Shown here: in pieces, positions 1 through 5,071 of the stretch
Position numbering within the stretch: position 1 is the first letter of the stretch
Layout of the letters: each line of letters starts with the position of its first letter
Assembly: GCA_023392555.1 (NCBI GenBank)
Contig: JAEVYW010000105.1
Span: 1-5,071 of the forward strand
Direction: 5' to 3'
Source: Pseudomonadota bacterium
GTDB taxonomy: Bacteria; Pseudomonadota; Alphaproteobacteria; Sphingomonadales; Sphingomonadaceae
DNA: 5,071 nucleotides
Program-made: the position numbers and the translations under genes
Notes under the pieces: generated by a model
The model's database searches: none
What the model saw: only the letters and a program-made list of their open reading frames with translations
What the model was told of the DNA's origin: nothing

Positions 1-1639
1 CCTCCAATCCTTCGAGCGCCTTGGCCGCCGCAGCAACCAGCGCGCCGTCGGGCTCGGCCAGTTCGGTCTCCAGCCCGTAGCCGGCATCCTGTGCCTTGGC
101 TCTCGCGTACACAGTGCTTCGAACCTCGGCGAGCAGCGCCTCTACGGGACCGAACGGCGCGCCTTCCGCAATCCGACCAAGCCAGCCGTCAGACGGCATC
201 GACCGGGCCGCTTCCACCGCTGCGTCCAGTGCCTGAGCACCTTCGTCGTCGTACGAGGCGACGTCCATCAGGCGCGCTGCAAGACCGCGCCGCCGCCCGC
301 GCGACTTGCCTTCGGGGCCGACGATCCAGCGGCGAAGTTCGATCGCGTCCTGCCCGCCGAACGTTACTGCAAACGTCGAGTCTGCGGCGTCGAACAGGTG
401 ATGGCCTTCGTCGAAGACGATCCGCTGCGGCGCGTCTTCCCGTGCCCGCGCGGCATTGATCATGACTAGCGCATGGTTGGCGATGACGATGTCCGCTTCG
501 CGCCCGGCGCGCTCCGCCCGCTCGATGAAGCAGCGTCGGTAATGCGGGCAGCCGGCATATACGCACTCGCCGCGCCGATCCGTCAGCGCAGTCGCACCGG
601 CGCGGCGGAACAGGCTCGGCAGCCAGCCCGGCAGGTCGCCGCCGACCATGTCGCCATCCTTCGAATAGGCTGCCCAGCGGCCGACCAGCTGTGCCAGGAT
701 CGCCGCCCGGCCCGCGAACGCGCCTTGCAGCGCATCCTCAAGATTGAGCAGGCACAGGTAATTCTCGCGACCCTTGCGCACGACAATACGCCGCGCTCGC
801 TCTGCCGGGTCTGCGAACAGCCGGGGCCCCTCGGCATCGAGCTGCCGCTGCAGCGCCTTGGTGAAGGTCGAGACCCAGACGGTCCCGCCGCTCGCCTCGG
901 ACCAGAGCGATGCAGGGGCGAGATAAGCCAGCGTCTTGCCGATTCCCGTCCCTGCCTCGGCAAGGAGCAGGTTCGGCGAATCCTTCTGCCGCCGCGGCGC
1001 AAATACCTCGGTCGCGGACTCGGCCATCGAGGCTTGCCCCTCGCGAGGCTCCGACTTGCTGCCCGTCAGCTTGCGCAAGCGGTCGCGCGCGGCCGCCGGG
1101 TCAACCGTGACGGCACGTGGCGGAGCGCGATCGGCCCACTCCTCCCAGGTCTTGAGCCGGGAGAAGAGCATGCGCTCGCCGCGCTCCGGACGCTGCAGCC
1201 GGGCATTGACCAACGGGGCCCACCCCCAGCCCATGCGCGCGAGCGACTGGTTCGACGTCCACGCGCCCTCGCGCTCCGGCCACGCCGAATCTTCGAGGAC
1301 CGACAGCAGACCGCCCGCAATCTCGCGCAGCGCCTCAGGCGCATCGGCGTCGTTGGCCGGCGGCGCGATCCCCACGGCGCGGCACATGCCGGCCACGGTG
1401 GGCACGGCAAACTTCGCCGGATGGATAAACGCGAACAGCTCCAGAAGATCGAGGCCCGACAACTCCGGATAGCCCAGCCGCTGCCCGACCAAAGGCGCGT
1501 TGAGGATGATGTGCGGCGTCTCGGCAGCGCGAGCGATGGCCTCGCCCCGGCTCGCCTCGCGGCTCGCATCGTCGCCGCGCCCCGCAAGCCAGATGCCGGC
1601 GTGGGTTGCATGAAGGGCGGGAAGAGGCAGCGGGCTCAC
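1..1639 (-). CDS. DinG/YoaA-family ATP-dependent Fe-S DNA helicase (3' part off window)
   Basis: Superfamily 2 DNA helicase of the XPD-like DinG/YoaA group, cytoplasmic; relatives unwind DNA 5'-3' and resolve structures such as R-loops or forked DNA during repair. I translated the minus strand from 1639 to the left edge and found no stop: 546 residues are visible and the C-terminal helicase lobe is missing. Seen in order: an N-terminal extension (about 1-195), an R-x-G-Q motif (199-202), Walker A AEAGTGIGKT (227-236), motif Ia STFTKALQRQL (257-267), four cysteines C296, C359, C364 and C370, VIANHALV (385-392), and motif II DEGHH (410-414). The C-x4-C-x5-C spacing of the last three cysteines equals the 4Fe-4S ligand spacing of E. 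coli DinG. The start is GTG at 1639, because no in-frame ATG fits and the residues just after it match family N-termini as I remember them. It has only a weak, very close GAGG. The gene follows the GFA gene by 41 bp and is probably co-transcribed. The extension resembles a degraded DnaQ-type exonuclease domain (inference). Confidence 0.93.
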   Translation of the reverse strand, partial: MSPLPLPALHATHAGIWLAGRGDDASREASRGEAIARAAETPHIILNAPLVGQRLGYPELSGLDLLELFAFIHPAKFAVPTVAGMCRAVGIAPPANDADAPEALREIAGGLLSVLEDSAWPEREGAWTSNQSLARMGWGWAPLVNARLQRPERGERMLFSRLKTWEEWADRAPPRAVTVDPAAARDRLRKLTGSKSEPREGQASMAESATEVFAPRRQKDSPNLLLAEAGTGIGKTLAYLAPASLWSEASGGTVWVSTFTKALQRQLDAEGPRLFADPAERARRIVVRKGRENYLCLLNLEDALQGAFAGRAAILAQLVGRWAAYSKDGDMVGGDLPGWLPSLFRRAGATALTDRRGECVYAGCPHYRRCFIERAERAGREADIVIANHALVMINAARAREDAPQRIVFDEGHHLFDAADSTFAVTFGGQDAIELRRWIVGPEGKSRGRRRGLAARLMDVASYDDEGAQALDAAVEAARSMPSDGWLGRIAEGAPFGPVEALLAEVRSTVYARAKAQDAGYGLETELAEPDGALVAAAAKALEGLE

Positions 1640-1680
1640 CGCCTCATTTGAAACCCCGTGAACAAAATAGCAACGAGGGC

Positions 1681-2025
1681 TTAGCGGCTAGCCCCATCAA
1701 AAGGCATGATTTTTAGCGACTCCAGGTCAAGATCGGGCACGCAGCGCAGGTTGATCATCGCCCCTGGCCCACTCGGAGCCGGTCCTTCCGCGAATGGCTG
1801 AGTTCCGCAGGTCGTGCAGAAGCGGTGTGCGATGACCCGCTTGTTGAAGCGATATTCGCCCAGCGACTCCTCGCCCGTCACCGTGACGGCATCTCGCGGC
1901 ACGAAGGTCAGGAGCAGGCCTTTGCGGCGACAATGGCTGCAATTGCACGAGATCGCCTCCGTCGGAGTCTGTGCATCGACGTCGACTTTTACCGCCCCAC
2001 AGTGACATGATGCCTGATAGCTCAT
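1681..2025 (-). CDS. GFA (CENP-V/GFA-fold) zinc-binding protein
   Basis: A 114-residue cytoplasmic protein of the glutathione-dependent formaldehyde-activating enzyme (GFA) fold. The founding member, Gfa of Paracoccus, was linked to S-hydroxymethylglutathione formation from formaldehyde, but most small paralogues have no proven substrate, so only the fold should be transferred. The sequence keeps the complete set of seven zinc-ligand cysteines: C7-x-C9 (SCHCGAV), C27-x-C29-x2-C32 (SCNCSHCRRKG) and C70-x2-C73 (FCTTCGTQPF). The length fits the single-domain family. The ATG at 2025 is chosen over one nine codons upstream (2052) because AAAGGA at 2031-2036 sits five bases before it and homologues begin close to the first CHC motif. 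It is divergent from lysS across 46 bp and followed after 41 bp by the helicase gene on the same strand. There is no glutathione or formaldehyde gene nearby to indicate a substrate. Confidence 0.93.
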   Translation of the reverse strand: MSYQASCHCGAVKVDVDAQTPTEAISCNCSHCRRKGLLLTFVPRDAVTVTGEESLGEYRFNKRVIAHRFCTTCGTQPFAEGPAPSGPGAMINLRCVPDLDLESLKIMPFDGASR

Positions 2026-2071
2026 CGCCGTCCTTTCCCCTCTGCCGCTCACAGGCTAACGCCCGCTCGAG
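2026..2071. other. 46-bp divergent intergenic region (GFA gene / lysS)
   Basis: This is the only non-coding DNA between two genes that point away from each other. It holds the GFA ribosome binding site but no purine-rich Shine-Dalgarno before lysS. I could not recognise a matched -35/-10 pair on either strand. Given the length, at least one promoter must overlap the neighbouring coding sequence (inference). Confidence 0.6.
2031..2036 (-). promoter_or_regulatory. Ribosome binding site of the GFA gene
   Basis: AAAGGA on the minus strand, five bases before the ATG at 2025. It decides the start: the alternative in-frame ATG at 2052 would place this site inside the coding region. Confidence 0.75.
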
Positions 2072-3646
2072 ATGAGCGACACTGACCTCCGCACCGCCGC
2101 GATGCAATCCAAGGCCTGGCCATATGAAGAAGCGCGCAAGCTGCTTAAGCGCTGGCCCGACGGAAAGCCGGACGGTGCGCCGATGATCTTCGAGACCGGT
2201 TACGGCCCTTCCGGACTGCCGCACATCGGCACGTTCAACGAGGTCGCGCGCACGACCTTCGTTCGCCAGGCTTATGAGGAGCTGACCGGCAAGCCGACGC
2301 GGCTGATCGCGTTCAGCGATGATATGGACGGGCTTCGCAAGGTCCCGGACAATGTTCCTGAGCAGGAGATGCTTCGGCAGAACCTCGGGCGCCCGCTGAC
2401 GAAGATTCCCGACCCGTTCGGCAAGTTCGAAAGCTTCGCGCATCACAATAACGCGATGTTGCGGTCCTTCCTCGACCGCTTCGGCTTCGATTACGAATTC
2501 CTGTCCGCGACCGATTGCTATCACGGCGGCCGCTTCGACGAGGTCCTTCGCTCCGTTCTTCGTAACTGGGACGGCGTCATGAGCGTGATGCTCCCGACGC
2601 TGCGCGAGGAGCGGCGCCAGACCTACTCGCCGATCCTGCCGATCTCGCCGACGTCCGGCCGCGTTCTCCAGGTTCCGGTCGAGGTCGTCGACGCGGAAGC
2701 CGGCACGATCGCTTTCGTCGACGAGGATGGCGAACGCGTCGAGCAGTCCGCACTCGGCGGAATGTCCAAGCTGCAGTGGAAGGTGGACTGGGCCGCGCGT
2801 TGGGTTGCGCTTGGGGTCGATTATGAGATGGCCGGCAAGGACCTGATCGACAGCGTCATCCAGTCATCGAAGATCGCCCGCGTTCTCGGGGGCCGCCCGC
2901 CCGAAGGCTTCAATTACGAGATGTTCCTCGACGAGAAGGGGGAAAAGATCTCCAAGTCGAAGGGCAACGGCCTCAGCCTCGACGAATGGCTGCGCTACGG
3001 AAGCGAGCCGAGCCTCGCCTTCTACATCTACCGGGAGCCGAAGAAGGCGAAGAGCCTTCACCTCGGCCTCATCCCGCGCGCGGTCGATGAATATTGGCAG
3101 TTCCGCGGGAACTATGGCGACCAGCCGATCGAGCAGAAGCTCGGCAATCCGGTCCACCACATTCACAACGGCAATGTGCCGGAGCCGCGCGCGCTGCCGC
3201 TAACCTACGGCCTGCTCCTCAACCTCGTCAGCCTGCCCGGCGTCGCGGACAAGGAAACCGCGTGGCGCTTTGTTCAGCGTTATGCGCCGGGGACGTCAGC
3301 GGACAGCAACCCGGAACTCGACGAGCTGATCGGCCTGGCCGTGAATTACGCCCGCGACTTCGTGGTTCCGACACTGAATCGCCGCAAGCCCACGGAAACG
3401 GAAACGGCCGCCTTGGGCGACCTCGATTCAGAGTTGGCCGCGCTGCCCAACGACGCGACCGCCGAGGCGATCCAGAACATCGTATTCGAAGTCGGCAAGC
3501 GGCATCCGTTCGAGAGCCTCCGGCACTGGTTCCAGGCGCTTTACGAAACGCTGCTTGGATCGAGCCAAGGACCGCGGATGGGCAGTTTCATCGCGCTATA
3601 CGGCATCGACAACAGCCGCCGCCTAATCGCGGAGGCTTTGGCCTAG
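2072..3646 (+). CDS. lysS: Lysyl-tRNA synthetase, class I (lysine--tRNA ligase)
   Basis: Charges tRNA-Lys with lysine using ATP in the cytoplasm. The 524-residue protein belongs to the class I LysRS family (archaeal type, also used by alphaproteobacteria and spirochaetes), which is unrelated in fold to the class II LysRS of E. coli. The Rossmann catalytic domain carries the HIGH-type signature GPSGLPHIGT (45-54) and the KMSKS-type loop EKISKSKGN (291-299). Between them lie conserved family segments such as FSDDMDGLRKVPDN (81-94). The C-terminal 200 or so residues, including RGNYGDQP (345-352), form the mainly helical anticodon-binding region. Length is normal for the family and the gene looks intact. 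Only one cysteine is present (C149). ATG 2072 is chosen because homologues begin about this far before the KAWP(Y/F)EEA segment (14-21), although no clear Shine-Dalgarno precedes it; M11 (2102) is the alternative. Its TAG stop lies inside a CTAG shared with the convergent small gene, and no terminator hairpin separates them. Confidence 0.97.
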   Translation: MSDTDLRTAAMQSKAWPYEEARKLLKRWPDGKPDGAPMIFETGYGPSGLPHIGTFNEVARTTFVRQAYEELTGKPTRLIAFSDDMDGLRKVPDNVPEQEMLRQNLGRPLTKIPDPFGKFESFAHHNNAMLRSFLDRFGFDYEFLSATDCYHGGRFDEVLRSVLRNWDGVMSVMLPTLREERRQTYSPILPISPTSGRVLQVPVEVVDAEAGTIAFVDEDGERVEQSALGGMSKLQWKVDWAARWVALGVDYEMAGKDLIDSVIQSSKIARVLGGRPPEGFNYEMFLDEKGEKISKSKGNGLSLDEWLRYGSEPSLAFYIYREPKKAKSLHLGLIPRAVDEYWQFRGNYGDQPIEQKLGNPVHHIHNGNVPEPRALPLTYGLLLNLVSLPGVADKETAWRFVQRYAPGTSADSNPELDELIGLAVNYARDFVVPTLNRRKPTETETAALGDLDSELAALPNDATAEAIQNIVFEVGKRHPFESLRHWFQALYETLLGSSQGPRMGSFIALYGIDNSRRLIAEALA

Positions 3647-3840
3647 GGCATCAGCCCCGGTGCCCCGGAGCCGAAGTCGAACAGCGACATCTCGCCCGGG
3701 AAGGCGCTGACGCCCAGCGCGGAGCTTTGCAGCGACGGGCATGCGGCGTCGTTATTCCGATCGTCGCGTTGCTCGGCCGATGCGGGCGCGATCCAGCACA
3801 GGGCCGCGAGGAGCAGGAACTTGCGCGAGTGCTTCACCAT
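3643..3840 (-). CDS. Small exported protein of unknown function (65 aa)
   Basis: I do not recognise this protein. The 65 residues begin with a typical Sec signal peptide: basic MVKHSRK, a hydrophobic core FLLLAALCWIAP (8-19), then ASA with predicted cleavage after A22. The mature part would be about 43 residues, acidic and Asn/Asp-rich at first (EQRDDRNNDAACPS), then Gly/Ser/Phe-rich to the end (FDFGSGAPGLMP). It has one cysteine in the mature part, so it cannot form an internal disulfide there. ATG 3840 is chosen because AAGGA lies eight bases upstream and the signal peptide starts exactly there; the same frame stays open to 3990, but that longer form would overlap the S41 gene and bury the signal. 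The gene follows the S41 peptidase by 94 bp on the same strand and may be co-transcribed. Its TAG stop overlaps the lysS stop on the other strand. A chance frame is possible, but RBS, signal peptide and fit between neighbours argue for a real gene. Confidence 0.68.
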   Translation of the reverse strand: MVKHSRKFLLLAALCWIAPASAEQRDDRNNDAACPSLQSSALGVSAFPGEMSLFDFGSGAPGLMP

Positions 3841-3848
3841 CACATCCG

Positions 3849-3853
3849 TCCTT
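3849..3853 (-). promoter_or_regulatory. Ribosome binding site of the small exported protein gene
   Basis: AAGGA on the minus strand, eight bases before ATG 3840. It supports the 65-residue reading over longer in-frame starts. Confidence 0.6.
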
Positions 3854-3908
3854 GTGCCTATCATATCGCCAAACCGTGGCGCGTTGCGCGCAAACCTGCC
3901 GTGGCCGG

Positions 3909-3923
3909 TGCCAAATTTTGGCA
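3909..3923. repeat. 15-bp perfect palindrome in the gap between the S41 and small-protein genes
   Basis: TGCCAAATTTTGGCA: two 7-bp arms (TGCCAAA / TTTGGCA) around one central base. It lies 11 bp past the S41 stop and about 70 bp before the small gene's ATG. The short AT-rich centre looks more like a dimeric protein-binding site than an RNA hairpin. No T-run follows on the minus strand, so it is not a standard intrinsic terminator. Its function is not known. Confidence 0.6.
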
Positions 3924-3934
3924 GGCACGGCCCA

Positions 3935-5047
3935 TCAGCGCGCCCGGACATTGTCGCTGTGAACCGGCTCCGCCGGAACTTCTTGCGCATCGATCCGGAC
4001 CGCGTCGGCGTGTGGCAATCCGGCTCTCTCGAGCGCGATCACCAGCGCCTGCCTTGGATCGACCTCGACATCGGGAGCGACTCCAGCCCCCTCCCAGTCC
4101 TTGCCGGTCTTGATGTCGTAGGTCCGGCCGACTGGCATCCACACGTGAAAATGCTCGTTGAGTTCGGTCGGCCCGCCGAAATGGTTCGCGCCTGCAGTCG
4201 CTTCCCCGATCAGCGTCGCACGACCAGTCGACTTGAGCGCAAGCGCGAAATGCTCCGCCGCCGATGCCGTCCGGTTGGAGGTCAGGAGCAACACCTTGGC
4301 CCGGGCCAGCGAAGATCCTTCGGCGGGAAGCGCGCTGTGTGTCGCGACGATCTTGTCTCCCTCGACCGCGAATTTGACCGTCTTTGCGTCCCCGAACGGC
4401 GACCCATGCTCATCATAGATCGACTTCGCCATCGCCAGGTTCACCAGCGGGGTGGGGCGTTCGAAGATTTCGGAAAAGATGACATCCTGCTCGGCAAGGC
4501 CGCCGCCATGATGGTTGCGCAGGTCGAAGATCAGCGTCTTGGCGTCCTTGTTGGCCGCGAGCCATTCGCGCAGTGCGGCCATCTCCTTGTCCTGGCCGAA
4601 GAAAGCGCTGAACCGGATATACCCGATGCCTGGCGCAAGGGTTCGAGCCGACTGGATGAGCGGCGGCATTCCGCCCGGGCCGCCCGGACCCTTGTCCTCG
4701 GGCCGGTTGACGTTCACGCGCAGGTGACCGTCCTTTTGAACCGCCATTAAGTCGTCGGTCAGAAGCTGCGCGACCGCCCCGCGCGTGCCGGTGTCGTAGC
4801 GACCCGCGGCGGCATTCTTGCGGAGCATCGCCGCGTAGCGATCCGCCTGCTCGCGATAGACGAAACTCTTCACCAGTTCGTCGGCAAGCTTCGTTGCGAC
4901 CGCGCGTCCTTCGCCTTCCGAGACGGGGAGTGAAGCCGGATCGGCCGGTGTCGGAGCCTGAGGCTTGTCCTGCGCAAGGGATGCGGAGGGGATCACGGCT
5001 GCGGTGAAGGCGACGGCGGCTTTGGCAAGGTTGAAGCGGGTACGCAT
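3935..5047 (-). CDS. Exported S41-family serine peptidase (IRBP/tricorn-like type)
   Basis: Predicted periplasmic or secreted protein of peptidase family S41, 370 residues. It starts with a signal peptide (MRTRF, hydrophobic 8-20, likely cleavage after A25 in ASLA-QDK) and a Pro/Ala-rich linker (28-42). A helical N-terminal domain (about 44-105) ends in the DGH motif (106-108). The S41 core follows: GYIRFSAFF (142-150), LIFDLRNHHGGG (172-183), the nucleophile segment NRTASAAEHF (258-267; S262 aligns with the catalytic serine of E. coli Tsp) and GEATAGANHFGG (281-292), ending with GAGVAPDVEV (320-329). No PDZ domain is evident. The lysine that completes the Tsp/Ctp dyad is absent from the GEATAGAN segment, so an S41B-like arrangement using His107 of the DGH motif is more likely (inference). 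The substrate is unknown. ATG 5047 is chosen because AAGGA lies seven bases upstream; the GTG at 5053 is too close to it. The promoter is outside the window. The small exported protein gene follows. Confidence 0.92.
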   Translation of the reverse strand: MRTRFNLAKAAVAFTAAVIPSASLAQDKPQAPTPADPASLPVSEGEGRAVATKLADELVKSFVYREQADRYAAMLRKNAAAGRYDTGTRGAVAQLLTDDLMAVQKDGHLRVNVNRPEDKGPGGPGGMPPLIQSARTLAPGIGYIRFSAFFGQDKEMAALREWLAANKDAKTLIFDLRNHHGGGLAEQDVIFSEIFERPTPLVNLAMAKSIYDEHGSPFGDAKTVKFAVEGDKIVATHSALPAEGSSLARAKVLLLTSNRTASAAEHFALALKSTGRATLIGEATAGANHFGGPTELNEHFHVWMPVGRTYDIKTGKDWEGAGVAPDVEVDPRQALVIALERAGLPHADAVRIDAQEVPAEPVHSDNVRAR

Positions 5048-5054
5048 TGACACG

Positions 5055-5059
5055 TCCTT
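5055..5059 (-). promoter_or_regulatory. Ribosome binding site of the S41 peptidase gene
   Basis: AAGGA on the minus strand, seven bases before ATG 5047 and only one base before the in-frame GTG 5053. It therefore favours the ATG. Confidence 0.75.
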
Positions 5060-5071
5060 ACTGTATTGTTG

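Noticed and set aside
1066..1611. Minus-strand 181-residue frame starting with ATG at 1611
   Set aside because: It is in a different frame from the helicase motifs, and its Arg/Ser-rich product has no recognisable domain. The GTG-initiated frame from 1639 contains the real protein.
473..1651. 392-residue plus-strand open frame opposite the helicase
   Set aside because: It lies antisense to a continuous helicase frame with clear motifs. Its Arg/Ala/Gly/Pro-rich composition is typical of a shadow frame in GC-rich DNA.
1727..2524. 265-residue minus-strand frame spanning the GFA gene and the start of lysS
   Set aside because: It overlaps two well-supported genes in other frames and shows no domain or ribosome binding site.
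3860..3865. TATGAT as a -10 box for the small exported gene on the minus strand
   Set aside because: It would start the transcript at or inside the ribosome binding site, and no -35 hexamer sits at a normal distance.
3909..3923. The palindrome as an intrinsic terminator of the S41 gene
   Set aside because: The arms meet at a single base, which leaves almost no loop, and no T-run follows on the minus strand.
3841..3990. Longer in-frame version (115 aa) of the small exported protein, starting at 3990
   Set aside because: The extra 50 residues are basic and featureless, overlap the S41 coding end, and would place the signal peptide in the middle of the protein.
3094..4113. 339-residue plus-strand frame overlapping the end of lysS
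   Set aside because: Its composition (Arg, Pro, Ala, Gln) is that of an out-of-frame shadow of lysS and of the antisense of the following genes.
3821..4750. 309-residue plus-strand frame opposite the S41 gene
   Set aside because: It is antisense to a complete peptidase with signal peptide and motifs. No domain is recognised in it.

Overview
The window is high-GC, densely packed chromosomal DNA. It most likely comes from an alphaproteobacterium of the Sphingomonadales. That placement rests on my memory of similar proteins, on the class I (archaeal-type) lysyl-tRNA synthetase that alphaproteobacteria commonly use, and on the overall style of the genes. It is not a computed assignment. No RNA gene, insertion sequence, CRISPR array, prophage or other mobile element is visible.

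Layout from left to right. (1) Positions 1-1639, minus strand: the N-terminal 546 residues of a DinG/YoaA-family iron-sulfur DNA helicase. It starts at a GTG and runs off the left edge. (2) Positions 1681-2025, minus strand: a small GFA-fold (CENP-V/GFA) protein with all seven zinc-binding cysteines. It lies 41 bp upstream of the helicase on the same strand, so the two are probably co-transcribed. (3) Positions 2072-3646, plus strand: a complete class I lysyl-tRNA synthetase, divergent from the GFA gene across 46 bp. (4) Positions 3643-3840, minus strand: a 65-residue, probably exported protein of unknown function. Its stop codon overlaps the synthetase stop in one CTAG palindrome. (5) Positions 3935-5047, minus strand: a complete exported S41-family peptidase, 94 bp upstream of the small gene. 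A perfect 15-bp palindrome lies in that gap.

The genes do not form one pathway. The synthetase is core translation machinery, the helicase is genome maintenance, the GFA protein is a putative zinc or glutathione-linked enzyme, and the S41 peptidase and small protein are predicted to act outside the cytoplasm. I see no convincing new multi-gene system. The points most worth a second look are the tiny exported protein with its shared stop, the palindrome upstream of it, the helicase's N-terminal domain that looks like a decayed exonuclease, and the S41 peptidase that lacks the usual C-terminal-processing-protease lysine. There is no gene-free stretch longer than 94 bp.
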